A DNA stretch of 64,000 nucleotides from Forficula auricularia (Eukaryota; Arthropoda; Insecta; Dermaptera; Forficulidae). Below are positions 9,952 through 19,664 of this stretch, one piece after another. The notes under the pieces are model-generated. The model was not told where the DNA came from. It did not search any database and saw nothing but the letters and a program-made list of their open reading frames with translations. The number at the start of each line of letters is the position of its first letter. Position 1 is the stretch's first letter. Position numbers and translations under genes: made by a program. The stretch is from contig JALMQS010000089.1 of the NCBI GenBank assembly GCA_024734495.1, forward strand, positions 5,592,420 through 5,656,419. The letters run 5' to 3'.

Positions 9952-10168
9952 AAAATTGAAAGTTTTTGCCGAGAATAGCAGAATTTTTATATATTGAAGG
10001 AGACAATAAAATAGTGTGTCTTCTGCTGGAATTATAAATTTTATTTATTTATAACGAGATTGTAATAGACTGATGAAGAGGGCAAAGCCCTCGAAACTAT
10101 AGTCTCGTTATAAATAAATAAAATTTATAATTCCAGCAGAAGATACACTTTTTATTGTCTCCTTCAAT
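9952..10168 (+). mobile_element. Palindromic ribozyme-bearing element (Penelope-like?), short left arm
   Basis: The right arm holds a hammerhead-like motif (10060-10113) followed by TTATAAATAAATAAAATTT, CCAGCAGAAG and ATTGTCTCCTTCAATA. The left arm is its reverse complement but stops at 10057-10059, which is within about two bases of the predicted self-cleavage position of the motif. The outer left sequence TTGCCGAGAATAGCAG matches the outer end of the copies at 31569 and 53061. No reverse transcriptase is present. Confidence 0.6.
10060..10113 (+). ncRNA. Hammerhead-ribozyme-like motif, best-preserved copy
   Basis: In order: stem I strand TTGTAATAGA, CTGATGA (10070-10076), one extra A, stem II GAGGGC/GCCCTC with an AAA loop, GAAA (10093-10096), the self-complementary ACTATAGT whose last two bases are part of GTC (10102-10104), then TCGTTATAA. 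TCGTTATAA pairs back to the first strand as two base pairs, a 2x1 internal loop and six pairs. This is the order of a type I hammerhead with a minimal stem III. The extra A before stem II is not canonical. Predicted cleavage follows C10104. Activity is not shown. Confidence 0.6.
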
Positions 10169-10299
10169 AGTATTTATAATAAATTAATATTACAAAAATA
10201 TTTAAAATATATTAAAATACCTGGACAATATAAAAAATATTTAATAATTAAAAAAAAAACTATGATTATACGACCTGGAAGCATCTCTAATGACAAGCT

Positions 10300-10690
10300 T
10301 CTATAGTCTATACATATCTTATTTTATCTTATATTAATAAATGAGCAATTCTTGTATATCGGTTTCTCGAAAACGGCTCTAACGATTTCGCTAAAAATTG
10401 GTGTACTTATCTAGTCTCATGATTTATTAGTCGTGTATAAATTAATAAAAGGTCAGAAATGGATTGCTTTTCTAATGTTTATAAAAAAAATTTAGATAAT
10501 TTTTCATAAATATTTATATTTTTATTTGAATTAAAGGTAATTTCGTCACCAGGACAATTTGTATAATTGGCTGTTATCAAAATATCTAATTTCTTAGGGT
10601 TGTTTTCGAAATATTAGCGAAAACAACTTTTTTTTTAATTTCTATCGATAAAGGGAGAATTTCTCCCGAAACGTCTAGTTAGACGTTAGC
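10300..10690 (+). repeat. Dispersed repeat shared with 45840-46350
   Basis: Shared blocks include AACGGCTCTAACGATTT, AGGTAATTTCGTCACC and AGGGAGAATTTCTCCCGAAA (in reverse complement at 45.9 kb). The CTCGAAAACGGCTCTAACGA segment occurs in many insect repeats; a Helitron origin is possible but no CTRR end or terminal hairpin was identified. Confidence 0.5.
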
Positions 10691-10691
10691 G

Positions 10692-11727
10692 TTAAACGCT
10701 GGTGTTCCCCAAGGCTCTGTAATATCCTCCACACTCTTCCTAATTTATATAAACGACCTTATCGATCAAACGTCAAACCCCACTCATTGTTACGCCGACG
10801 ATAGCACTCTGCACGGCAAACCCTCACTCCCGAATAATCGAATCAATGTTGCCTCCTCAATTACTCTCGACCTAGTCAAATTGAATAAATGGGGCTCTCA
10901 AAATTTAGTTAGCTTTAATACAAACAAGACTCAATGTTGTCTAATTTCTAGGCGCGAAAATAAAGATTTCCCTGATATTCACTTCGATTCGAATACCCTG
11001 AAAATGTGTGACAGCCTATCCATGTTGGGCGTCTCTGTCGCATCTGACCTGTCTTGGAATGAACACATCTCATCTGTGGCTAAATCTGCAGCAAGGAAGA
11101 TTGGCTACTTATTCAGGTCCAAGCGATTTTACAAACCCCCACAACTTCTTACCATCTACAAGGCCCAAATCCGCCTCTGTCTCGAATACGGCTCTCATCT
11201 GTGGAGGGGAGCCTCTAAATATTCTCTTGCTACCCTGGATGCAATTCAGAAACGAGCCGTCAAGCTAATTGACGATTCTACACTCACCGACTCCCTCGAC
11301 TCGCTGGCTCATCGAAGAAATGTCTCTGCCCTTTCCCTTTTCTATAGATACTATCACGGCAGGTGCTCTGATGAGATAAAATCAATAATTCCCCCCAAAC
11401 GATGCTTTGCACGTAGCACGCATTTTGCCGACTCCCAACACTCTTTCGCGGTCAAATTATAAAAGTGCCGGACCACTTCATTCGCCAATACATATATCCC
11501 CATGACTTCAAGGAACTGGAACTCTCTCCCAGTCTCCATCTTTCCCAGTACCTATAATCTTCAAAATAACCTTCAAAACCGGAGTGCATAGACACCTACG
11601 TCTACACCCTCTCACTTAATCAACTTTCCCTTCTCTTCGGTAATGCAAGGGTCTTTCGAGATCCATAGGAGCTGTATCTTTACTGGTGAACCCCTTCTTG
11701 CATTCGATTGCATTAAAAAAAAAAAAA
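10692..11727 (+). mobile_element. 5'-truncated jockey/CR1-like LINE, copy 1
   Basis: It starts abruptly in the middle of the reverse transcriptase, runs through the C-terminal domain and a ~130-bp 3' untranslated region, and ends in an A-run at 11715-11727. The second copy at 33604-35270 aligns along its length. The three LINE 3' ends of the window (here, 1055-1187, 33604-35270) share the terminal TTGCATTCGAT. Confidence 0.85.
10701..11462 (+). pseudogene. Reverse transcriptase, C-terminal half (LINE copy 1)
   Basis: The frame opens with GVPQGSVISSTLFLIYIND (RT motif B), followed by the catalytic YADD, then the thumb region with LNKWGSQNLVSFN, and the C-terminal segments YKAQIRLCLEYGSHLW and FYRYYHGRCSDE, all typical of jockey/CR1-type LINE polymerases. 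No ATG is needed because the element is 5'-truncated; the upstream fingers and endonuclease are missing. A TAA at 11460-11462 ends the frame, but homologous sequence (SRNWNSLPVSIFPSTYNLQ) continues in frame to about 11592. The same stop is present in copy 2, so it was probably already in the source element. Confidence 0.85.
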
Positions 11728-11890
11728 GTTTCAAAATAAACGTTCCGAGATTGTTTTATAAAGATTTGCATTTTTTTATTACATGTATTATAATAGATGT
11801 TTTATCCTACTTTCTTCACCTCTTCATTTTAGGGATTGAAATAGAGAAAGTTTGGGTTTTTTGAATTTTTCTTTTATTTTGTCCCAAACT
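11728..11890 (+). other. Candidate 3'-transduced flank of LINE copy 1
   Basis: After the A-run, about 160 bp (GTTTCAAAATAAACGTTCCG to TTTTGTCCCAAACTCT) is also present directly after the A-run of LINE copy 2 (33722-33880, minus strand). Sequence beyond 11891 is not shared. See the finding on transduction. Confidence 0.7.
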
Positions 11891-12228
11891 CTACCAGCAT
11901 GCGAAATTTCATGATGCTGGAATGATTAGAAGTTTCCGCAAAGTTTTGATGACCTGCGAGTCAGTCAGTTCTAAAATTAATTATTTTCTCAAGCAATTTA
12001 ATCTAAATTATTGAAATTTGGTACTCTCTTCAAAATAAATTATATAATTTCAAGTGTTTAATTTCAGCTCAGTATCTTAAATGGGTTAGAGCTGCAGGTG
12101 GGTCAAAAGTGGCTGGAAATTGTTCGTTTAAAATATTTTATATAGCGTTTACGGCCAATACTCGAACTTGGACTGCGCACGCTGTACCCTATGATGCAGA
12201 TATTTTGTCCACCCTATTGTTCCTCTTT
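11891..12228. other. No gene recognised
   Basis: AT-rich spacer between the LINE flank and the SINE target duplication. Confidence 0.5.
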
Positions 12229-12452
12229 GGGAGTCGGGTTGGCTCAGTCGGCTAACGCACTTGCCTCGCTTCGGCATCGATCGATTATGACGATGTTAGA
12301 GTGGGAGGCCGGGGTTCGATCCTGGCTGGCAAATAAAAATTTCTACCGGCTAAAAACTTGGCTCCCTCACTAACCCTACTAACACTTTATTTATGTGCTC
12401 TCTAAATGGGCTTTGTTCCCGGTGGCATTAAATAAATAAAAAAAATAAATAA
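12229..12452 (+). mobile_element. tRNA-derived SINE with 13-bp TSD
   Basis: The head is tRNA-like, with A box TGGCTCAGTCGG (12240-12251) and B box GGTTCGATCC (12313-12322), the internal polymerase III promoter. A body of about 100 bp follows, then GGGCTTTGTTCCCGGTGG and an (AAATAAAT)n tail. It is flanked by ATTGTTCCTCTTT (12216-12228) and ATTGTTCTTCTTT (12453-12465), a 13-bp duplication with one mismatch, showing retroposition. The 3' tail resembles that of the LINE ending near 47130, the likely source of the enzyme. Transcription would be by polymerase III from the A and B boxes. Confidence 0.9.
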
Positions 12453-12854
12453 ATTGTTCTTCTTTTAAGTTTATCATGACTGTAACTTTAATCTCTACCT
12501 TAAATAAAGAGACCATTTAGTTTTTTCCTAACATAATACATAATGATTAAGTTAAAATAGTGCAAAAATTCTTTCTAATTTAAATTAGCTTTAGAAAAAA
12601 AAACTAATGTTTTTAAATATTTTTCGAGACCACCAAAAATATTTTTATGAACCCTACTATTACTACTGCTCGTGAGTAGAAGTAAATTTGTGCGAAATTA
12701 AATTCTTTTTTATAATGTACATTGAAAAATTCATATTAAATAATTACATTGATTATAAAAAGCTAATTAGAATTTTTTGTCGCTTTTCGGCCTTTCTAGC
12801 CATACGCCAATTTATGATACTATTTATATTATTTTTAAAATTTGTCTCTACCCC

Positions 12855-12935
12855 CCGGGGTCAGATTTTAGCCGGATGCCTCGAGTCGGATTCGAACCTG
12901 GATCCCCTGGTTAGCAGACTGGCACGCTAAGCTAA
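12855..12935 (-). repeat. tRNA-like SINE head remnant
   Basis: On the minus strand it reads TTAGCTTAGCGTGCCAGTC, then GCTAACCAGG and an exact B box GGTTCGAATCC (12888-12898). This follows the pattern of tRNA-derived SINE heads. The acceptor and D stems do not fold well, so it is not taken as a tRNA gene. Confidence 0.55.
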
Positions 12936-13714
12936 TTAGAATTAAAAGCTCCAAAAAAGAAAATGAAATTGTATTATTATTTGCGATAACTAAACGTTCA
13001 TTTGTATGGTAACAATTTTTTTTTAATTAGACAAAGGTAAAGAAAGATATCACAAAGACAGATAGAAGAGCAATTATTTGAATTAGTCTCAGATGGATTC
13101 ATTATTTAACTGCTATAATTTCCTGGATTTTCTAAATACTAAAAGTTCAATTAAGAACACAATTTTCATGGTCAAATTATATGTATTTTCAAAGATTTTT
13201 GAAATCCTTGTTAAGTAGGTTGAGGTCAAAGCGCAAAGTTATACACTTCAAATTTTCGATGGTTTTTGACCCTCTTCCAAGTGTTTAATGCTCTTCCCAC
13301 ATATTCAGATTATGAAATGAGAGTAACTCGAAGAGTATTTCTACTTTCCGAAGTAAAAATATAAATTTGGTAAATACAAACACCAAGATCCTTGACAGTG
13401 ACATTAGGACCGGTAGTAAATTATTTATTCGCTCTCTTGGGAAGATTCTAAACAATCCAGTTTCCTATCTCATATTTATCTACAACTCAAATTCATAAAT
13501 ATAAACAATAATATTTCCTCCCCGAATAATTAATACTAGCATGTCTTACATGTTTAAAAGTCACGCAAAAATAAAATGGCACTGACCTATAAATTCCTCG
13601 TCTGCCATTGAAGTTCCCATAGAGCCACATCTATGTTTTGATCATTTTCATTTAATAGCCTTGTTAATAAATTGAAAGACCTTGAAAATGTGTGACTTCT
13701 TTCACTATTTTGGG
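12936..13714. other. No gene recognised
   Basis: AT-rich, no feature supported. Confidence 0.5.
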
Positions 13715-13760
13715 AAATCATTCTGCAGTTATGGCATAAAGCCATCATCAGGTCACATTT
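13715..13760 (-). ncRNA. Degenerate hammerhead-like motif
   Basis: On the minus strand CTGATGA is followed by one extra T and the hairpin GGC-TTTA-TGCC, but the expected GAAAC is ATAAC. Stem I is not evident. It fits the same family by the CTGATGA-N-hairpin order only. Confidence 0.3.
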
Positions 13761-14460
13761 TAATATGCAAAGAACTAATGTTTCCTTAAAAACTTTGTTA
13801 GAATTCTAATCAAAAACATGATTTAAATTGATTATACTAACTAACCCTTCACCTCATATTTTTATTACGCAACCTTCAATTGTAAAAACTTAGGTAAACA
13901 CAAAATTGACATTTGAATTGAAATTGATTTTAGTTTAAATGAACTTAGAGTTATAAATATTCAGTAGCTAATCCGCTCCCGCTTGTTTCGAATAAACAAG
14001 TAACTTGTAATGTGTCATATTATGATGTCAAACCAGAGTCAACAAAACTTTTCAATAAAATTTATTAAACAAAACAATATTGAACTTCCGCATTTCCTCA
14101 AGTTATAATAGTCATTCAATATCTTTTTTATTCATGTGGGTTGTTGCTCTCATGAAGCCGTCGCATCCGTTGTTTTCCTCTGTTGAAAAGTGGTCAAACC
14201 GCATGAGAGACTTTGCAAAAAACAATATTTATCTATTTATTATCAATGTCATTAACCGGTAGTTATACGAGTGAGAGCAAAGCAAAACGAGGCCAACTTT
14301 TTAAAATTTCATTCGCGAATTCATTCACTAATCAAATAATTGAAAATTCCCATTACTCGGTATGCCCGGCGAAACCTGATTGGTCGGATTTTATTCTCCT
14401 CAGTGAGCATAAAAATGTCTGAAACGTGAAGAAAAATCGTTTTCAAAAATATTTTTTTTT
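13761..14460. other. No gene recognised
   Basis: AT-rich. Overlapping open frames at 14080-14422 are unrelated to any family I recognise and are not credited. Confidence 0.4.
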
Positions 14461-14754
14461 CTAAAAGAAAGAATTTAATTTTTAGGACAAATTCTAGGAT
14501 TTTAGTAGAATAAGAGGTCTTGTATGAAATTTTTTTTTCATTTTAAGCTGAATTTTTTAATTTCTGTTATAGAAGAATGGAGTAAAACATTTCTGTGCTT
14601 ATATAATATATTGCAATTCAGAGAGTGTTTTTTGTCTCGAGGGTGTGAACTGAGTGCCCGGAAAGCATGTTAGTTCTCAGGTTCGACTCCTGAAGGGATA
14701 TATCCCCTCTAAAATCCTAGAATTTGTCCTAAAAATTAAATTCTTTCTTTTAAT
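14461..14754. repeat. Fold-back repeat with tRNA-like T-arm
   Basis: The outer arms (AGAAAGAATTTAATTTTTAG and its complement) are inverted. Inside, near 14680, CTCAGGTTCGACTCCTGAG forms a 5-bp T-arm around a B-box-like GGTTCGACTCC. A second member, with two inverted tRNA-like units, is at 58885-59245. It may be a SINE that landed as, or became, an inverted pair. Confidence 0.5.
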
Positions 14755-16086
14755 ATACATTGGTTAAGTTTAACACGAGCTGATTTTTTGAAAAACATTC
14801 CAACTATTTTCAAAAAAAGATGCTCAAATCTTTAGTTTTTTATTTATTTTTGTGTCTCTCTGTCTGGATTCAGATACACATTAGTAAAGTATAAAAATTC
14901 GTAGAAAGTTCGTTCTGCTGTCAAAATATGTGTATTTCCAATGTGGAGAACTGATTAGATTTTGGACTCCCTAACTCCAGAGCATTCGTTTCAAAAATGC
15001 AGATAAACAATTATTTAATGATTTCAATGTTTTGATATAACGAAACGATCAAAGAATAGACAAATTAAAAGTTAGTTTTGTTTTCTAATTTTTTATCTCA
15101 CTAATAACAGTAATTACAAATATTTAATAATATATTATAATTTGAAAATTTAATTAATTAGGCCATAGCCACCGCAAGGGGGGGGGGTCCAAGCGCACCT
15201 GTGGGTCTCGGGCCTGCGGCCCAGATGTGACATGATTTTTTAGGGGGGTAAGTTAGAAAAAATTCGTAGTAACCAACTTTTTCCACTTGATAAAAAACAC
15301 ATACTTATTCCATAATAAGGGGCCCGGTCAGATCTTGGGCCCCGGGTCCGAAATTTGATGTGGGGCCATGAATTATGATGGTGATCAAAAATTAAAATTT
15401 GTCGAAAGCGTTCCGAGTTTTAAATTTTTTTTCACTTTTTCTTCCAAATGTTTTAATTGAATTTTTAACCAAACTCACCTTTATTATGCTAGGATGATAG
15501 GTTTATCATAGATTTAAAAATAGATTAGATAGAAAAATGGAAACTTATTTAAGACACGATATGGTCAGTTCAAAATTTCCAGATGATAGGCAGAAGTGTG
15601 AGGTTTGGCAGCCAGCTATGGTAGGATTTAAGTTTTAATAAACCTGAACACTAAAAATTATTGAAAATTCATTTCTTATTTAATTAACATATTATTAATT
15701 TTAATATAATATATAAATAATAATTATTATTAGTGGGTTTTAAAATAAATGAATTGATTAATTTAATAAATTGAAATAGAAAAGTATCTCGTTGTTTTGT
15801 TAATGATTTTATCATGATACATTTTAAAAATCATTTAAATAAAAAAAATGAAGATATTTCCGGAGATTCCAAAGCTAGAGAGCTCAAAATTTAATTAGAT
15901 CTCTGCATTGTAAATATAAACATTTTTGCACCAAGAAGAACTTTCTACCGATTTTTTTTCTTGAATTATCGTGGTAGACAGAAACAACGGAGATTTAAAA
16001 AAAAAGTAGGTAGTTGAAAATGATATACCGGGTGGTAGGCTTGGCCTTCGAGCGAACCCAGTTTAGTAATGGTATAATTGTTGTTT
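14755..16086. other. No gene; GC-rich patches at 15170-15210 and 15320-15370
   Basis: Two patches rich in GGCCC and G-runs lie in AT-rich sequence and recall the inner parts of hAT elements such as 446-868, but I find no terminal repeats or target duplication. Near 16030, TATACCGGGTGGTAGG looks like a TA-flanked terminus without a partner. Confidence 0.35.
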
Positions 16087-16790
16087 TTACTTTACCATAC
16101 AGGGTATGGTCAAGTATTGTAATCGTGCATGAAAAAAAGTGTTTTTTTACTTATTTTTTTCAAAATATCTCAAAAACGGCTGAAACTATTTTGATTAAAA
16201 AAATTGAGCGAAACCATGGAATTTCGCTCTATAAAAAAGCTTTATTAAGTAAACATCGAAAAAATTATATTTTTCGAGATAATAATTGTTTTGTCAAAAT
16301 GTCTGTTAGTTTGGTTGTCTGTGCGTTACCAAATTTTTGTGGACGAGCTAGCTCAAAAACTAGTTTGAATATCGAAATCAAATTTTACACGTAGTTTTGG
16401 TCCATTGAGATTAAGAGCTGATTAGATTTTGGTGCATATCGACCCAAAATTAAGGGGGGCGGAGGGGAGTTAAAAATTAAAAATCGAGGCCATTTGAGCA
16501 AACTCTATCAAATTTTGTATACATAATCAGTGGACCCCCAGAAGTCTAAAAATGCAAAAACTAACCGCCCAAAATGGGGGGGGGGGTGGTTTAAGGTTAA
16601 AAAATGAAAATCTTGGCCATTTACCAAACTCAACCAAATTTTGTATACATAATCAGTGGGACCCCAGAAGTATAAAAATGCAAAAACTAACCCCTCCCCC
16701 TACATGATTATAAATAATTTTAGGGGCCAGGTTGTATGATAAAGTCAAGTGGATGGCCACATCATAATACGTCAGCTTATTTCTGAATAT
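16087..16790 (+). repeat. G-run repeat family, copy B (near full length)
   Basis: It begins TACTTTACCATACAGGGTAT and ends TATGGTAAAGTCAAGTGG plus ATGGCCACATC. The unique 5' half contains GAGCTAGCTCAAAAACTAG. The 3' half repeats a module of about 120 bp: AACCAAATTTTGTATACATA, ATCAGTGG, AAAAATGCAAAAACTAAC and a G-run of up to nine. The ends share TTTACCATA/TATGGTAAA as an inverted repeat. The frame at 16014-16394 is a by-product of the repeat, since other copies break it. Confidence 0.8.
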
Positions 16791-17734
16791 TATTGGAAAA
16801 TTCTTATAGGTCAGGCCATTGGGAAAATATAAAATTGCTTAAAATTTTATAATTTATTTGGCTTGTAATTCTGAAGCTGTTTTCAAGATACCCTAATATT
16901 TATAGCTATAATTTATAGAATTTTATTATTCTTAAGCTTAGTACACACTTAAGTATCAAGTTTTTTTTATAATATGTCATTTGTAGACATGTTGAGAAAT
17001 CTGTAAATATAGTATATCTCTTATTCGATTTGAAAGCTTAATTTGAGATTTTATTAAAAAGTACAGCAAACTATTTCTAAGCATGTTGTCCCCGTAGTAT
17101 ATATTAATCTTTAATCTAAATTAAAATTTCTGAGGTCATAAAATGATATTATATGAAATAAACAAAATCCAGTTAATTAAATATTGACAGCAACCATTTG
17201 TCATGAGCGGAGGGAGAGTGATAACTGACCTTAGTTATATGTATAGTGGAAATCGTTTAGCTTATTAAATATTACTATATACCTACCTTATATATAAGTA
17301 CACAACCTGGCAACATGGCAAGATGGGTGTGACAGAGAGTAACCTGTTGGAGAGGAAGATTTAAAGTGTTATTCATCAAGTTAGAGGCTGACTTGGAAAT
17401 ATAATACAAGAAATTACCAAGAGAATCATCACCTTAGCCCAATTTAATAAAATAAAAAAAATCAATTTCGAAAACCGTATATTAAAGAAATCTATGGTCG
17501 ATTTAAAATATCAAATCGTTTGATTAATACATTCAATTAAAAGCCAAGGGCGTATCTAAAAAGAGGGGGCAAACTCTGATGGGAATGAGGCCCTTCCTCC
17601 TCGAAATGTTTTACCATACCATATATATTTTCAATTTGGTAATAAATTTAATATATTTGTTTTCTCTCTTAAAAATGATATTAAAAAGGTATATCACTCG
17701 CATCCATAATAAATATTAATTACAACACAAATAG
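16791..17734. other. No gene recognised
   Basis: AT-rich spacer; nothing supported. Confidence 0.5.
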
Positions 17735-17876
17735 CAGGGAATTGGACAATAAATAAAAAACAGAGTTTTTATTAAATGGGCCCGACGTCCATTTATTTCG
17801 AATTTCTCAGTGGCTCATCTTATCAATTTTTGTCAAAAGACAATTCCATTATGCGACGAAACATTCTCAATCTTTT

Positions 17877-18590
17877 TACTTTAACATACAGGGTATGTCT
17901 AAAGTCTTATTTTTTGGTTCTTTTTTTCGAAATATCTCAAAAGCGGCTAAAACTATTTTGATTAAAAAAATTGGACTAAACCATGGTATTTCGGTCTACA
18001 AAAAAGCCTAATAAGTGAATATCGAAAAAATTACATTTTTCCAAATAATAACTTTTTTGTCAAAATGTCTGTTAGTCACTTAGTTAGTCTGTTATTCTGT
18101 TAGTCTGGGTGTTACCAAAATTTTGTGGACGAGCTAGCTCAAAAAATAGTGTGAATATCAAAACAAATTTCACATGTAGTTTGGGGGCATTGAGATTAAG
18201 AGCTGATTAGATTTTGGTGCATATCGATCCAAAATCGAGGGGAGGATTAAAAATTATAATTATAATATTTTTAAACTAAAAAAAAAAATGAAATATACTA
18301 TAAAATGAACCTATAATAACGAAAATATTTTTTCTGGGGCCAAAATAGGGGGGGGGGGGGGAGGGGTCAAAAAATGAATATCTAGACCCTTGGAGAAAAT
18401 TCAACCAAATTTTAAATACATAATCAGTGGGTTAGCAGAAGACTAAAAATGCAAAAACTAACCGCCCAAAATGAGGGGGGAGGGGTTGTAGGGCCAAAAT
18501 ATTAAAATCTAGGCCCTTGTACCAAACTCAAACAGAAGTGTATGGTAAAGTCAAGTGGATGGCCACATCAGAACGTGTCAATTTATTTAA
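17877..18590 (+). repeat. G-run repeat family, copy C
   Basis: It has the same order as copy B: TACTTTAACATACAGGGTAT, GAGCTAGCTC, two G-run modules (runs near 18350 and 18475) and the terminal TATGGTAAAGTCAAGTGG. It sits inside the inverted-arm element at 17735-18925. Confidence 0.8.
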
Positions 18591-18595
18591 TATAT

Positions 18596-18775
18596 TATAT
18601 CTACAATATATTCTTGGCCTCAATTACTAAACAATCTTGTTTTTCCCCTTTTAACAATTAAAAATGGAAAAATTCATAAAAAATCTTATATGTTTTAATT
18701 GTTAAAAGGTAAAAAAAGTTCAAGATTGTTAAGTAAATGAGGCCAAGAATGTATTGTAGTTATAATAAAAAAGAT
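18596..18775. repeat. 180-bp palindrome
   Basis: ATATTCTTGGCCTCAATTAC...CCTTTTAACAATTAAAA is repeated in reverse complement around a short centre near 18680. It has the size of a fold-back MITE; no coding sequence. Confidence 0.7.
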
Positions 18776-18825
18776 TAAGAATGTTTTTTCGCCTAGTGGA
18801 ATTGTCTTTTGACAAAGAGTGATAA

Positions 18826-18875
18826 GATGGGCCAGTGAGGAAGTCGAAATAAATCGACGAAACGTCTGGCCCATT
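18826..18875 (+). ncRNA. Hammerhead-like motif with 8-bp stem I
   Basis: Stem I ATGGGCCA (18827-18834) pairs perfectly with TGGCCCAT (18867-18874). Between them: GTGAGGA (18835-18841, a CTGANGA core with C3 changed to G), one extra A, stem II GTCGA/TCGAC with loop AATAAA, GAAA (18859-18862), then CGTC with cleavage predicted after C18866. The ACGT in GAAACGTC is self-complementary and can form stem III only in a dimer. The changed first core base would be expected to abolish activity in a normal hammerhead. Confidence 0.5.
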
Positions 18876-18925
18876 TAATAAAAACTCTGTTTTTTATTTG
18901 TTGTCCAATTCCCTGCTATTTCTGT

Positions 18926-19178
18926 TTTAATTGATATTAAAAAGGTTGTGTTAAAATTTAATACATGTTTAGTGCTTATACGGCTGTTTGAGGGTTTGAG
19001 GCGCATACAACTACTTTATCGTATATACCATAAATAAGCCTAATACGCTATGGTTAAACTGGAAATTTCCAATATTAATTTATCGATTTTGTTAAGGGAG
19101 AATGGTGTAGGTTCTTGGTGAAACATATTAAATAAAGTAAAGATTTTTTTTTGAAACTTTTTAAAATTTAAAATAGAG
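18926..19178. other. No gene recognised
   Basis: AT-rich; its distal part is one arm of the interrupted palindrome described at 19128-19915. Confidence 0.5.
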
Positions 19179-19664
19179 GGATCATCCTGGCCCCTCGAAT
19201 TGTCGGCTGATGAAGTTCGGTCTTTAATAAAGAAGAGAATCTATCAGGAGTGGAACAATTCCTGGAAAATATCCAGTGCTGACAAAGGGCGACATTTCTT
19301 CGGAGTATGTCCGGGAATTCCGGTTCAGCCCTGGTTTGAACGATATCACCTGTTCAGAAAAATGGCTGTACATATTAATAGGCTGAGACTTGGGCACGCG
19401 ACGACTCCCGAGTACATGCATAGGGTTGGTCTCAGAGACCACCCTTTCTGTAGATGTGATTCGAGCTCCCGGGGGTACATTAACCATGCCCTTCTTGGGT
19501 GTGAGTTGTCTCGACGAAAAATAGACCGATTTTATGACAGGGCTCGGGGAAAGATCCAGTTCCCTACAAATGCGCAGATATTACTTGCCTGCATATCCGA
19601 AGGGGGAGAACTAGGGAAGCTGGTTCTTCAATTCCTTATATCACTGGGCTGTGATATTTGTTGA
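19179..19664 (+). pseudogene. LINE ORF2 C-terminal region with CxC-H-C knuckle
   Basis: About 160 codons are open to a TGA at 19662-19664. The segments INRLRLGHATTPEYMHRVGL and FCRCDSSSRGYINHALLGC match the region after the RNase H/polymerase domains of jockey- and R1/I-type LINEs. Counting from the first residue shown (19200), Cys84, Cys86, His96 and Cys101 form the expected CxC...H...C knuckle. Polymerase and endonuclease are missing through 5' truncation. There is no ATG start, and the frame is open upstream to the insertion edge, as expected of a fragment. Confidence 0.8.

Larger units (their letters stand above)
17735..18925. mobile_element. Inverted-arm ribozyme-like element interrupted by two repeats
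   Basis: The outer arms at 17735-17881 and 18770-18925 are inverted repeats of about 145 bp (AGCAGGGAATTGGACAA..., TTGTCAAAAGACAATTCC). Between them lie copy C of the G-run family and a separate 180-bp palindrome. Each arm contains a hammerhead-like motif; the right one is well formed. The related single arms at 31355-31450 and 32266-32360 share the GGACAATAAAT/CCAATTCCCT-type ends. Confidence 0.6.

Noticed and set aside
12855..12935. Possible tRNA gene with perfect B box
   Set aside because: No acceptor stem or intact D arm; flanking sequence fits a SINE head remnant.
16014..16394. 126-codon frame
   Set aside because: It covers the unique half of the G-run repeat; other copies have stops and frameshifts in the same place.
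19224..19487. Minus-strand frame opposite the LINE C-terminus
   Set aside because: Shadow of the plus-strand LINE frame, which has clear family motifs.
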